Source of the DNA: Bradyrhizobiaceae bacterium
GTDB lineage: Bacteria; Pseudomonadota; Alphaproteobacteria; Rhizobiales; Xanthobacteraceae
Reading direction: 5' to 3'
DNA length: 64,000 nucleotides
Assembly (NCBI GenBank): GCA_020544565.1
Contig: CP078014.1
Location: forward strand, 3,226,016 to 3,290,015
In this document: positions 1 to 8,303 of the stretch, piece by piece
Layout of the letters: every line of letters begins with the position of its first letter
Position numbering within the stretch: position 1 is the first letter of the stretch
The notes under the pieces: generated by a model
What the model saw: the letters and a program-made list of their open reading frames with translations, nothing else
Databases searched by the model: none
What the model was told of the DNA's origin: nothing
Program-made: the position numbers and the translations under genes

Positions 1-773
1 ATGGTCAGATCGCCGCCGGGCAGCGTCATGCGCACCGTGCGCCCGGTCCGCTTCAACCGCGCGGCGGCGACCGCGGTGGCGCAGGCGGCCGAGCCGCAGG
101 CCCGGGTCAGGCCCGCGCCGCGCTCCCAGGTGCGCATCACGATATGTTCGCGATCGACCACGTGGGCCAGCGTGATGTTGGCGCGCTCGGGAAAGATCGG
201 GTGGTTTTCCAGGAGCGGCCCGAAGCGCGCGAGATCGTAGGCGTCGATATCGTCCACCCAGAAGATCGCGTGCGGATTGCCCATGCTGACCACGGACGGC
301 GAATGCAGCACCGGCGCGTCGATCGGCCCGACCTGCAATTCGATGTAGCGGGTGTCGCGGAATTCCTCCGCCAGCGGAATGTCCCGCCAGCCGAACTTCG
401 GCGCACCCATGTCCACGGTGAACAGATCGGGTGTCGGGCCCCGCCAGCAGTTGAGGAGACCCGCCGCCGTCTCGAACGTCAGCGCGTCGCCACCGCTGTC
501 CTGAAATACCTGGCGGGCGACACAGCGCATGCCGTTGCCGCAAGCGCCCGCCTCCGAGCCGTCGCTGTTGTAGATCCGCACGAAGGCGCTGGTGCCCGGG
601 GTGCGCGGCGGCAGCAGCACCATCAACTGGTCGAAGGGCACCCCCTGGGGCGAGGCGATGGCGCGGGCGTCATCGGGGGTGACGGTGGCCGCCGAATCAC
701 GCAGATCGACAACGACGATCTCGTTGCCGATGCCGTTCATCTTGGCGAAGGAATGGTTGGCGAGCGCGCTCAT
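1..773 (-). CDS. dapF: Diaminopimelate epimerase DapF, 3' end off the window
   Basis: DapF interconverts LL- and meso-diaminopimelate in the cytosol, feeding lysine and peptidoglycan synthesis. The visible 257 codons start at the ATG at 771-773 and run off the left edge a short way before the expected C-terminus (family about 280-290 residues). Both catalytic cysteines are present in family context: Cys78 in ACGNGMRC and Cys226 in TRACGSAAC, plus the N-terminal KMNGIGNE and the GNPHAIF segment. A DapC-like aminotransferase lies at the far right of the window and asd near 13-14 kb, so three steps of the same pathway are here but not in one operon. Function is secure from sequence. Confidence 0.96.
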   Translation of the reverse strand, partial: MSALANHSFAKMNGIGNEIVVVDLRDSAATVTPDDARAIASPQGVPFDQLMVLLPPRTPGTSAFVRIYNSDGSEAGACGNGMRCVARQVFQDSGGDALTFETAAGLLNCWRGPTPDLFTVDMGAPKFGWRDIPLAEEFRDTRYIELQVGPIDAPVLHSPSVVSMGNPHAIFWVDDIDAYDLARFGPLLENHPIFPERANITLAHVVDREHIVMRTWERGAGLTRACGSAACATAVAAARLKRTGRTVRMTLPGGDLT

Positions 774-987
774 GGGGATGTCCTGTCCTGCGCCTATATG
801 GCGAAGGCCGGCGGACTTGGCCAGAGCCGCCGTGCAATCCTGCATGCCGGATCCTGCGCCACGGCCAGAGATTGGCCGCACTTTGTCCGCATGGCTCTGC
901 GGCGGCGGGGCGCCGGCAGATTCGTGTTACCCTGCCGCTTCGCCCGGGAGCGGCAAAACGGCCTTTGGCGCCGATGGAGACCACTGG

Positions 988-1713
988 ATGACCAACACCC
1001 GCATCGTCGTTCTCGCCGTGATGGCGCTGGTGGTGGCGGCGGCCGTCTGGACCACCTCGCAGACACCCCAGGCCCCGGTGGCACCGGCCCCGACGACAGC
1101 GCCCGCAGCCACCCCCGAGCCTTCCGCCGCCGCCCCAATCGTCCCGGCGAACCCGCCGGCCGTGGAAGGGACCGCTCCCGCCGCCCCGCCGACCAGCGCC
1201 GACACCCCGGCGACGCCACCCTCACCTCCGGCCGCGGCCGGCGTGCGCAGCGGCGATCCGTTCGGCGAGGAACAGGCGCTCACCGCCCGCAAGGTCGTCA
1301 CCCTCAAGGGATCGGGAACCTGGGATTCGGCGTTCGAGACGGTCGTCGGATCGCTGAAAACCCTGTCGTCCACGCTCGACAGCCAGGGCATCAAGCCAGC
1401 CGGCTCATCCCTGATCGTCTACACCACCACCGACGACAGCGGCTTTACCTTTCTGGCCGAAATCCCGGTCGATCAGGAGCCGAAAAACCTGCCCAAGGGC
1501 ATGGCCATGGGCAACTCCCCGGACGGGCGGACGTTGAAATTCGTCCATCGGGGATCCTACGACAACATGGACAACACCTATGAGGCGATCACCAACCACC
1601 TCGACGAGAAGAAGCTCGAAGCGCGGGACACCTTCATCGAGGAATACGTCACCGATCCGCTGACCACGGCGGAAGACAAGCTCGTCATCAACGTTTTCGT
1701 CCCGCTCAAGTAG
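988..1713 (+). CDS. Exported or membrane-anchored GyrI-like effector-binding-domain protein
   Basis: This 241-residue protein starts with a short positive N-terminus and one hydrophobic segment (about residues 5-22), which could be a signal peptide or anchor. A Pro/Ala/Thr-rich linker follows to about residue 85. The C-terminal 150 residues look like a GyrI-like/AraC effector-binding fold, with the ending LVINVFVPLK usual for such domains. No DNA-binding domain is present, so a regulator role is unlikely; a periplasmic ligand-binding role is inference. It lies 17 bp upstream of the SIMPL-domain gene and is probably co-transcribed with it. The ATG at 988 places the hydrophobic segment at the N-terminus; longer in-frame readings would overlap dapF. 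Confidence 0.8.
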   Translation: MTNTRIVVLAVMALVVAAAVWTTSQTPQAPVAPAPTTAPAATPEPSAAAPIVPANPPAVEGTAPAAPPTSADTPATPPSPPAAAGVRSGDPFGEEQALTARKVVTLKGSGTWDSAFETVVGSLKTLSSTLDSQGIKPAGSSLIVYTTTDDSGFTFLAEIPVDQEPKNLPKGMAMGNSPDGRTLKFVHRGSYDNMDNTYEAITNHLDEKKLEARDTFIEEYVTDPLTTAEDKLVINVFVPLK

Positions 1714-1730
1714 CACCGGAGTTCCAGACC

Positions 1731-2435
1731 ATGCGCGCCCCTGCCCTCATCGCCGCGATCGCCCTTGCCGCCTCCGCATCGGCCGCGCTCGCACAGGTCC
1801 CGCCGCCCGCCATCTCGGTGATCGGCGAGGCCACCATTTCGGTGCCGCCGGACCTGGCGCAGATCGACAGCGGCGTCACCACCGAGGCGAAGACCGCGCG
1901 CGAGGCCAGCGACGCCAACAACAAGGCGATGAACGGCGTGCTGCAGGCGCTGAAGAACGCCGGCATCGCCGAGCGCGACATCCAGACCTCGCGGCTGTCG
2001 CTGTCGCCGCAAAGCGTACCGGGGCGCACCCCCAACGCGCCGTTCCAGATCGTCGGCTACCGCGCCAGCAACCGCGTCACCGTCACCATCCGCGACATCA
2101 CCAAGATCGCCGACACTATCGACGTGCTGGTGAGCGCGGGCGCCAACGAAATCAGCGGCATCAGCTTCTCGGTCTCGAAAGCCTCGAAGCTGCTCGACGA
2201 GGCGCGGGTCGAGGCCATCGCCGACGCCCGGCGCAAGGCGGAAATTTACGCCGGCGCGGCCCATGTCACGCTCGGCGCGCCGCTCAGCATCGCGGAAGAA
2301 ACCGCCCCCGGGCCGGCGCCGATGCGCGCCAGGATGTCAGCCGCCATGGCCGCGCCGACGCCGGTGGCACAGGGCGAGGAAACGCTGCGGCTGACGGTGG
2401 GCGTGACCTACGAGATCAAGCCGAAGGCGCCGTAA
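1731..2435 (+). CDS. Periplasmic SIMPL-domain (DUF541) protein
   Basis: A 234-residue protein with a clear Sec signal peptide (about residues 1-21, cleavage after ASAALA) followed by a SIMPL/DUF541 domain: ISVIGEATISVPPDLAQI near the start, the ALKNAGIAERDIQTSRLSL helix-strand segment, and an ARRKAEIYAGAA segment late. SIMPL proteins are periplasmic or envelope proteins linked to stress tolerance in some bacteria; their molecular activity is not settled. It follows the effector-binding-domain gene by 17 bp on the same strand, so a two-gene operon is likely. Length is normal for the family. Confidence 0.85.
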   Translation: MRAPALIAAIALAASASAALAQVPPPAISVIGEATISVPPDLAQIDSGVTTEAKTAREASDANNKAMNGVLQALKNAGIAERDIQTSRLSLSPQSVPGRTPNAPFQIVGYRASNRVTVTIRDITKIADTIDVLVSAGANEISGISFSVSKASKLLDEARVEAIADARRKAEIYAGAAHVTLGAPLSIAEETAPGPAPMRARMSAAMAAPTPVAQGEETLRLTVGVTYEIKPKAP

Positions 2436-2444
2436 CGGCGGCCG

Positions 2445-3425
2445 TCATTCCAGTTCGAACACCTGGCCCGGCTTCAGCGCGACGAATCTGTCGCGCGCGA
2501 CGCCGGCCGCATCCAGCGCCGTCGCCAGATCGTTGACCGGCGCGTCGATGGCCTCGTCGGTCAACTGGAAGGTGCCGTGGTGGTGCGCCAGCGCCATCGC
2601 GGCCCCGCAGTCGGCCAGCGCCTTCACCGCATCCTCCGGATTCATGTGCTGATCGCGCATGAACCAGCGCGGCTCGTAGGCGCCGATCGGCAACAGCGCC
2701 ACGCGCGGTGCGCCATGGACCTCGCGCACGCGGCGGAAATGGCCGCCATCGCCGTAACCGGAATCGCCCACCGCATAGATGGCCCCGGCCGGCGTCTCGA
2801 TGACGAAGCTCGCCCACAGCGCCTTGTTGCGGTCGAACACGCCGCGCGCGCTCCAGTGCCGAGTCGGCACGAGGTGAACGGCGACGCCGCCGCCGATCTC
2901 CACCCGCTGGTGCCAGTCATAGGCTTCGGCGCGGATCGCCGCATTGCGGGCCCGCATGGTGACTTCGTTGCCGAGCGGGGTGACGACGCGCGGCGCGAAT
3001 TTCGCGGCGAGTTTCGCCAGCGTCGCGAGGTCGAGGTGATCGTAATGGCCGTGCGAGACCAGCACGACGTCGATCGGCGGCAGGCGATCGAAAGGGATGC
3101 CGGGATCATTGACCCGCTTCGGCCCGGCGAAGGCGACCGGCGACGCCCGCTCCGACCACACCGGATCGATCAGGATGTTCAGGTCCGCGGTCTGGATCAG
3201 CCAGCTCGCATGCCCGACGAAGGAGAACCGCGCCCGGCCGCCGCTCACCCGCTGCGGCGGGATATCGGAATAGGGGCTTGGAACCCGGTCCGGCCACCGG
3301 CTGCGCTGCCGTTGCCCGAATTGCCAGCGCAGGATCGCTCCGAAACCTTTCGGCGCGGCCCCGTGGGGATCGAAAAACCGTGTCCCGTCAAAGTGATCCG
3401 AGAGCGGACCGGGATAGTTTTTCAT
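2445..3425 (-). CDS. UlaG/NAPE-PLD-type metallo-beta-lactamase-fold hydrolase
   Basis: This 326-residue cytosolic protein has the metallo-beta-lactamase metal motif SHGHYDHLD (His125, His127, Asp129, His130), a later PTRHWS segment and the VGDSGYGDG motif, as in the UlaG/RomA/NAPE-PLD-like branch. The motifs support a two-metal hydrolase; the substrate cannot be told from sequence. It converges with the SIMPL gene (9 bp between stops) and its start is 288 bp from ffh in divergent orientation. No signal peptide is seen. Confidence 0.88.
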   Translation of the reverse strand: MKNYPGPLSDHFDGTRFFDPHGAAPKGFGAILRWQFGQRQRSRWPDRVPSPYSDIPPQRVSGGRARFSFVGHASWLIQTADLNILIDPVWSERASPVAFAGPKRVNDPGIPFDRLPPIDVVLVSHGHYDHLDLATLAKLAAKFAPRVVTPLGNEVTMRARNAAIRAEAYDWHQRVEIGGGVAVHLVPTRHWSARGVFDRNKALWASFVIETPAGAIYAVGDSGYGDGGHFRRVREVHGAPRVALLPIGAYEPRWFMRDQHMNPEDAVKALADCGAAMALAHHHGTFQLTDEAIDAPVNDLATALDAAGVARDRFVALKPGQVFELE

Positions 3426-3713
3426 GCGAGACGCTCACAGACGGCAGGTGAAAACCTGGGACTTGGCAGGACGGCAGGTGTCATCGGCCCCGATATGGCG
3501 ATCCGCGCGGCGATCTCAAACCCGCCGCACCGCCGCTTTCCTTGACTTCGGCGGCTTTCGGGGGTTTAACCGCCGCAATTCTCGGAAAGTGTTCCTTTTC
3601 GACCCGCCGCCCGGTGCTGGATGCCGGAGGCCAACGCCCGACAGCGCTGTGCGCCCTCGGGCGTGAACGTGTTTGGAGCTTCATCTCCTGCGGGAGCAAC
3701 AGGTAAGGCCGCG
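3426..3713. promoter_or_regulatory. Divergent region and structured leader of ffh
   Basis: The gap between the divergent hydrolase and ffh genes holds no convincing gene. Close to ffh it has paired segments: CGCCCGA at 3635-3641 with TCGGGCG at 3657-3663, and a small hairpin CTCC-TGCG-GGAG at 3685-3696. The CTCC at 3685-3688 could instead pair with GGAG at 3674-3677, so two short alternative hairpins exist just before the start. It does not carry the GGAAGCAGCC core of SRP RNA. A regulatory role is inference. Confidence 0.3.
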
Positions 3714-5231
3714 ATGTTCGACAATCTGTCGGAAAGGCTTGGAGGCATTCTCGACCGGCTGACCGGGCGCGGCGCGCTGTCGGAAGCCGATGTCGATGCC
3801 GCCATGCGCGAAATCCGCCGCGCTTTGCTGGAGGCCGACGTCGCCCTCGAGGTGGTGCGGACCTTCACCGACAGGGTGCGCGAACAGGCGATCGGCGCCA
3901 CGGTGGTCAAGTCGGTGACCCCGGGCCAGATGGTCGTCAAGATCGTTCATGACGAATTGATCGCGACGCTCGGCTCCGACGACCAGCTCATCGATCTCAA
4001 CGCCCCCGCGCCGGTCGCGATCATGATGGTCGGTCTGCAGGGCTCCGGCAAGACCACCACCACCGCCAAGCTCGCCCGCCGCCTGACCCAGCGCGACAAG
4101 AAGAAGGTGCTGATGGCGTCGCTCGACGTCTATCGCCCGGCCGCGCAGGAACAGCTCGCGGTGCTCGGACGCGATCTCGCCGTCGAGACGCTGCCCATCG
4201 TCGCCGGACAGCAGCCGGTGCAGATCGCCCAGCGCGCGCTGCAGGCCGCGAAACTCGGCGGCTACGACGTGGTGCTGCTCGACACCGCCGGCCGCACCAC
4301 CCTCGACGAGGAGATGATGACGGAAGCGGCGGAGGTGAAAGCCTCGGCCCAGCCGCACGAAATTCTGCTGGTGGCCGACTCGCTGACCGGCCAGGACGCG
4401 GTCAATCTCGCCCGCGCCTTCAACGAACGCGTCGGCCTCACCGGCATCGCGCTGACGCGCGTCGATGGCGACGGCCGCGGCGGCGCGGCGCTGTCGATGC
4501 GCGCCGTCACCGGCAAGCCGATCAAGCTGATCGGCACCGGCGAAAAAACCGACGCGCTGGAGGACTTCCATCCTTCGCGCATCGCCGGCCGCATTCTCGG
4601 CATGGGCGACGTGGTGTCGCTGGTGGAGAAAGCCGCCGCGCATATCGACGCGGAGAAGGCCGCGCGCGTCGCCGAGAAGATGCGCAAGGGCAAGTTCGAC
4701 CTTGCCGATCTGCGCGACCAGCTCGCCCAGATGCAGACCATGGGCGGCCTCGGCGGCCTGCTCGGCATGATGCCGGGCATCGCCAAGATGAAGAACCAGA
4801 TCGCCGCCGCCAATCTCGACGACAAGGTCGTCAAGCGGCAGATCGCGCTGGTCGATTCGATGACGCGCGAGGAGCGCAAGAACCCCGACATCCTCAAGGC
4901 CAGCCGCAAGAAGCGCATCGCCGCCGGCGCCGGCCTCAAGGTCGAGGACCTCAACAAGCTGCTCAAGATGCACCGGAACATGGCCGACATGATGAAGGCC
5001 ATGGGTCAGGGCAAGCAGCGCGGCCCGCTGGCGGGCATGGCGCAGATGATGGGCTTCGGCGGTGGCGGCATGCCGTCGGCCGAAGCGATGAAAGAGCTTG
5101 CAGCGAAGATGCCCGGCGGAATTCCGCAGGGCGCGCCGTCGCTGCCGAAAGATTTTCCCGGCCTGCCGGGTCTTGGGAAACCGACATTGCCGGGCCTCGG
5201 AGGCTTTCCGGGCATCGGCAAAAAGAAATGA
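3714..5231 (+). CDS. ffh: Signal recognition particle GTPase Ffh (SRP54)
   Basis: Ffh binds 4.5S RNA and signal sequences and delivers nascent membrane proteins to FtsY. The 505-residue protein has the N domain (1-95), the G domain with P-loop GLQGSGKTT (107-115), a DTAGR motif and a TRVDGDGRGG segment, and a Met-rich M domain ending in a Gly/Pro-rich tail (PGLPGLGKPTLPGLGG). The start at 3714 gives the family N-terminus MFDNLSERLGGILDRLTGRG, with AAGG upstream as a plausible ribosome site. It is the first gene of the ffh-rpsP-rimM-trmD-rplS cluster. A family A palindrome separates it from rpsP. Confidence 0.97.
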   Translation: MFDNLSERLGGILDRLTGRGALSEADVDAAMREIRRALLEADVALEVVRTFTDRVREQAIGATVVKSVTPGQMVVKIVHDELIATLGSDDQLIDLNAPAPVAIMMVGLQGSGKTTTTAKLARRLTQRDKKKVLMASLDVYRPAAQEQLAVLGRDLAVETLPIVAGQQPVQIAQRALQAAKLGGYDVVLLDTAGRTTLDEEMMTEAAEVKASAQPHEILLVADSLTGQDAVNLARAFNERVGLTGIALTRVDGDGRGGAALSMRAVTGKPIKLIGTGEKTDALEDFHPSRIAGRILGMGDVVSLVEKAAAHIDAEKAARVAEKMRKGKFDLADLRDQLAQMQTMGGLGGLLGMMPGIAKMKNQIAAANLDDKVVKRQIALVDSMTREERKNPDILKASRKKRIAAGAGLKVEDLNKLLKMHRNMADMMKAMGQGKQRGPLAGMAQMMGFGGGGMPSAEAMKELAAKMPGGIPQGAPSLPKDFPGLPGLGKPTLPGLGGFPGIGKKK

Positions 5232-5244
5232 GAGTGAGAATTTT

Positions 5245-5322
5245 CGTCATTGCGAGCGAAGCGAAGCAATCCATCCTTCCATAAAGCTGGATTGCTTCGT
5301 CGCTACGCTCCTCGCAATGACG
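5245..5322. repeat. Family A inverted repeat, complete copy
   Basis: A palindrome with ends CGTCATTGCGAG and CTCGCAATGACG and inner arms GAAGCAATCCA / TGGATTGCTTC. The loop is CCTTCCATAAAGC-like and not conserved between copies. It fills most of the ffh-rpsP gap. At least nine further full or partial copies lie in this window. Confidence 0.9.
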
Positions 5323-5364
5323 GACGTGAGCTGAATCGAAACCAACACATCAACGGAGAATTCA

Positions 5365-5688
5365 ATGTCAGTCGTTATCCGCCTTGCCCGCGCCGGCACC
5401 AAGAAGCGCCCGGTCTATCACGTCGTCGTCGCCGATTCGCGCTTCCCCCGCGACGGCCGCTTCATCGAGCGCCTCGGCCACTTCAACCCGCTGCTGCCGA
5501 AGGACAACGAGGCGCGCCTCAAGCTCGACCTCGACAAGGTGAAGGCGTGGCTCGCCAAGGGCGCGCAGCCGTCCGACCGCGTGCTGCGCTTCCTCGATGC
5601 CGCCGGCATCGCCAAGCGCCCGGCCCGCAGCAACCCCGAGAAGGCGGTGCCGCGCAAGGAGCGCAAGGCGGCCGAAGCCAAGGCCTAA
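5365..5688 (+). CDS. rpsP: 30S ribosomal protein S16
   Basis: S16 is a primary binder of 16S rRNA needed for 30S assembly. The 107-residue protein begins [20 protein letters not shown] and contains the diagnostic [14 protein letters not shown] segment; the C-terminal tail is Lys/Ala-rich as in other alphaproteobacteria. The ATG at 5365 has GGAG 6 nt upstream. rimM follows after 9 nt, the usual ribosome-maturation arrangement. Confidence 0.98.
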   Translation: MSVVIRLARAGTKKRPVYHVVVADSRFPRDGRFIERLGHFNPLLPKDNEARLKLDLDKVKAWLAKGAQPSDRVLRFLDAAGIAKRPARSNPEKAVPRKERKAAEAKA

Positions 5689-5697
5689 CGCCACGTC

Positions 5698-6219
5698 ATG
5701 TCCGCGCTAGCGCGGATCTGCGTTGCGAGGATCGGCGCCGCGCATGGCGTGCGCGGCGAGGTGCGGCTGTGGCCGTTCACCGAGGACCCGCTGGCGGTCG
5801 TCGATTACGGCCCGCTGTCCACCAAGGACGGCACCCGCCGGTTCGAGGTGGCGCGGGCGCGCATCGCCAAGGACCATCTGGTCGCGGCGCTGAAAGGCAT
5901 CGCGACCCGCGAGGAGGCCGAGCGCCTCAACGGCCTCGAACTCTACATCGACCGCGACCGGCTGCCCGAAACCGGCGAGGGCGAATACTACCATGCCGAC
6001 CTGATCGGCCTGCGCGCGCTCGATGCCGCAGGGGCCGCCATCGGTCAGGTGGTCGCCATCCATAATTTCGGCGCCGGCGACATCATCGAGATCGCGCCGC
6101 CACAGGGGCCGACGCTGCTGTTGCCGTTTACCGATCCGGTGGTGCCGACGGTCGATATCGCGGGCGGCTTTGTCGTGATCGAGATACCGGGCGAGATCGA
6201 TGGCGAGGAGCCGCCGTGA
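5698..6219 (+). CDS. rimM: Ribosome maturation factor RimM
   Basis: RimM helps process the head of the 30S subunit and binds S19. The 173-residue protein has the N-terminal RimM domain ([20 protein letters not shown]) and a C-terminal PRC-barrel ([13 protein letters not shown], later [17 protein letters not shown]). It sits 9 nt after rpsP and before trmD, the normal order. A family A repeat follows the stop. Confidence 0.96.
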   Translation: MSALARICVARIGAAHGVRGEVRLWPFTEDPLAVVDYGPLSTKDGTRRFEVARARIAKDHLVAALKGIATREEAERLNGLELYIDRDRLPETGEGEYYHADLIGLRALDAAGAAIGQVVAIHNFGAGDIIEIAPPQGPTLLLPFTDPVVPTVDIAGGFVVIEIPGEIDGEEPP

Positions 6220-6235
6220 TTAAATTCACTAAATT

Positions 6236-6316
6236 CGTCATTGCGAGCGGAGCGAAGCAATCCAGAATGGCCGGCATTAACTGGATTGCTTCGTCGCTTT
6301 GCTCCTCGCAATGACG
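6236..6316. repeat. Family A inverted repeat in the rimM-trmD gap
   Basis: A complete copy with the same end motif CGTCATTGCGAGC and inner GAAGCAATCCAG / CTGGATTGCTTC arms. It ends 8 nt before the trmD ATG, so the right arm overlaps the region where the trmD ribosome binding site must lie. Confidence 0.9.
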
Positions 6317-6324
6317 GGCTAATC

Positions 6325-7158
6325 ATGACTACCGACATCCGACCCATGTGGCGCGCCACCGTGCTCACGCTGTTTCCGGAGATGTTTCCCGGCCCGCTCG
6401 GCGTCAGTCTCGCGGGACGGGCGCTGGCGTCCGGCATCTGGGCGCTGGAGGTCCGCGACATCCGCGACGCCGCCACCGACAAGCACCGCAGCGTCGACGA
6501 CACACCGGCCGGCGGCGGCCCGGGCATGGTGCTGCGCGCCGACGTCCTCGCCCGCGCCATCGATGATGCCGAGATCGCCTCTGGAGCGTTTTCAAGCGAA
6601 GTGGGAACCGGTTCGCGTGAAGAAAACGCGACAACTCGAGAATTCCCCCGTCCGCGCCTCTTGATGAGCCCGCGCGGCGCGCCTCTGACCCAACGACGGG
6701 TGGCGGAACTCGCCGACGGCCCCGGGCCGCTGATCGTCTGCGGCCGGTTCGAGGGTATCGACCAGCGCGTGATCGAGGCCCGCGGACTCGAGGAAGTCTC
6801 GATCGGAGACTACGTGCTCTCGGGCGGAGAACTCGCCGCCATGGTACTGATGGATGCCTGCGTGCGCCTGCTGCCCGGCGTCATGGGCAAGCTAAGCTCT
6901 GGAACGGACGAGAGTTTTTCTGACGGCCTGCTGGAATATCCGCACTATACAAGGCCCCAGACATTCGAGGGCCGCGCCATTCCGGACGTGCTGGTGTCGG
7001 GCGATCATGCCCGCATCGACGCCTGGCGGCGGGCGCAGGCCGAAGCCCTGACCCGGACCCGGCGGCCGGACCTGTGGGCTGCCCGCCAAGAGACCCGTCA
7101 GGAACCCCGTCTTGACGAAAAACCGCCGGGCCCGCCAAAAAGCGCGACGGAAGGGTGA
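6325..7158 (+). CDS. trmD: tRNA (guanine-37-N1) methyltransferase TrmD with an internal repeat-derived segment
   Basis: TrmD methylates G37 of tRNAs reading CUN, CCN and CGG codons, preventing +1 frameshifts. The family motifs are all present: [14 protein letters not shown] (63-70), [28 protein letters not shown] (159-172, the trefoil-knot SAM site) and [17 protein letters not shown]. The protein is 277 residues against about 230-250 for most TrmD. Much of the excess is at residues 86-107, encoded by a family G repeat (6583-6635) inserted in frame between the N-terminal part and the MSPRG strand. The rest is a charged, Pro-rich tail from about residue 252. The frame is open throughout, so the gene looks functional. 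A later start at residue 8 (6346) is possible. Confidence 0.95.
   Translation: MTTDIRPMWRATVLTLFPEMFPGPLGVSLAGRALASGIWALEVRDIRDAATDKHRSVDDTPAGGGPGMVLRADVLARAIDDAEIASGAFSSEVGTGSREENATTREFPRPRLLMSPRGAPLTQRRVAELADGPGPLIVCGRFEGIDQRVIEARGLEEVSIGDYVLSGGELAAMVLMDACVRLLPGVMGKLSSGTDESFSDGLLEYPHYTRPQTFEGRAIPDVLVSGDHARIDAWRRAQAEALTRTRRPDLWAARQETRQEPRLDEKPPGPPKSATEG
6583..6635. repeat. Family G palindromic repeat inside trmD
   Basis: The segment runs from GGAGCGTTTTC to GAAAACGC around the core AAGTGGGAACCGGTTCG, a dispersed repeat pattern I recognise from Bradyrhizobium-group intergenic DNA. Here it is translated in frame as roughly residues 86-105 of TrmD ([17 protein letters not shown]...). A related core is at 43739-43774, where it is intergenic. 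Confidence 0.75.
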
Positions 7159-7260
7159 CAATCGCCCGGCGATGGCGTATAGAGCCGGCCAATCCGTGCA
7201 GATGCTGGATACGAATTTTCGCGCAGCCCCTTCCGGGCGCGCCGCCGATGGAGTTTTGCG

Positions 7261-7659
7261 ATGGACCTCATTCAACAGCTCGACAAGGAACAGCTCGACA
7301 GGCTTTCCGCCGGGAAGACCATTCCCGACTTCGGGCCGGGCGACACCGTGATCGTCAACGTCAAGGTCGTCGAAGGCGAGCGCTCGCGCGTGCAGGCTTA
7401 TGAAGGCGTCTGCATCGGCCGTCACGGCGGCGGCATCCACGAGAGCTTCACCGTGCGCAAGATTTCCTACGGCGAGGGCGTGGAGCGCGTGTTCCCGATC
7501 TATTCGCCGATGATCGATTCGATCAAGCTCGTGCGCCGCGGCAAGGTGCGTCGCGCCAAGCTGTATTATCTGCGTGGCCTGCGCGGCAAGTCGGCGCGCA
7601 TCGTCGAAAAGCAGGACAATCGCGACAAGGACGCGCCGAAGGCCGCCGCCGGCGCATAA
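7261..7659 (+). CDS. rplS: 50S ribosomal protein L19
   Basis: L19 lies at the 30S-50S interface. The 132-residue protein has the family core [18 protein letters not shown], the [27 protein letters not shown] segment (IxRxGxGI...SFTVRKIS) and [12 protein letters not shown] lies about 9 nt before the ATG at 7261. It ends the cluster and is followed by an intrinsic terminator. Confidence 0.98.
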   Translation: MDLIQQLDKEQLDRLSAGKTIPDFGPGDTVIVNVKVVEGERSRVQAYEGVCIGRHGGGIHESFTVRKISYGEGVERVFPIYSPMIDSIKLVRRGKVRRAKLYYLRGLRGKSARIVEKQDNRDKDAPKAAAGA

Positions 7660-7697
7660 TTGCGCCCGCTGCTCGCGCGTCTCTTTCGCAAATGACA

Positions 7698-7727
7698 AAA
7701 GCGCGGCTCGTCGCCGCGCTTTTTTTG
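7698..7727 (+). terminator. Intrinsic terminator after rplS
   Basis: An 8-bp GC stem AGCGCGGC/GCCGCGCT (7700-7707 with 7713-7720) with loop TCGTC is followed by a run of seven T residues. It probably ends the ffh-rplS transcript. Confidence 0.85.
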
Positions 7728-7761
7728 TTGAATATTGTTTATCGGCTTGAAACGCCGGCTT

Positions 7762-8175
7762 TTAAGTCTGCGCCAGCGGGCCGTTCATGATCCAGCGATG
7801 GCCGAACGGATCGCGGACGATCGCGGTGCGCGTGCCCCAGAACGAAAAAGTCGGCGTCACTTCGCCCTTGGCGCCCAGTTTCGTGGCGCGCGCGAACACT
7901 TCATCGACCTTTTCGCCGGTCGCGAATTCGAGCGACACCGACATGGTTACCGGCTCGCCGGGAATCGGCGCGCGTGCCATGCCGAATTCCGGGAAGGCAT
8001 CGGACAGGAACACCGCGCCGCCGTTGATCTCCAGTTCGCAGTGGAGAATCCGCAACCCGTCGATGGCCGGCATCAGCGCCTTCTGCCGCGCATCGAACGC
8101 CGCGGTGTAGAAGGCGATCGCCGCCGCGGCGGGCGAGACGGTGATGTAGGGGGCGACCGGCGGGCGTTGGGACAT
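7762..8175 (-). CDS. VOC family (PhnB/glyoxalase-like) protein
   Basis: A 137-residue cytosolic protein with a PhnB-like vicinal-oxygen-chelate fold: PYITVSPAAAAIAFYTAAFDA at the start and the C-terminal RDPFGHRWIMNGPL motif typical of the YdcE/PhnB set. It probably acts as a dimer; ligand and activity are unknown. The start MSQRPP at 8173-8175 is chosen because AGGA lies 7 nt upstream; an ATG five codons earlier (8190) lacks such a site. It is divergent from leuC. Confidence 0.85.
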   Translation of the reverse strand: MSQRPPVAPYITVSPAAAAIAFYTAAFDARQKALMPAIDGLRILHCELEINGGAVFLSDAFPEFGMARAPIPGEPVTMSVSLEFATGEKVDEVFARATKLGAKGEVTPTFSFWGTRTAIVRDPFGHRWIMNGPLAQT

Positions 8176-8303
8176 CGCGTAATCCTGCATGAGCTATTTG
8201 CGGCGAGAATACTTTCACCTTCCGCGTTAAGCGAGTAAAAAGGCCGCCTCTGAGACCTGTGGCCGCGCGGCGGCCGCGACCACCTGACATCCGGACGATT
8301 TTC

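Noticed and set aside
3560..3713. 4.5S/SRP RNA gene upstream of ffh
   Set aside because: The conserved GGAAGCAGCC-type core and its pairing are absent; only short unrelated hairpins are seen.
6241..6324. A longer trmD start beginning in the family A repeat
   Set aside because: It would translate the palindrome into RSNPEW... residues, which are absent from the family; the ATG at 6325 gives the normal N-terminus.
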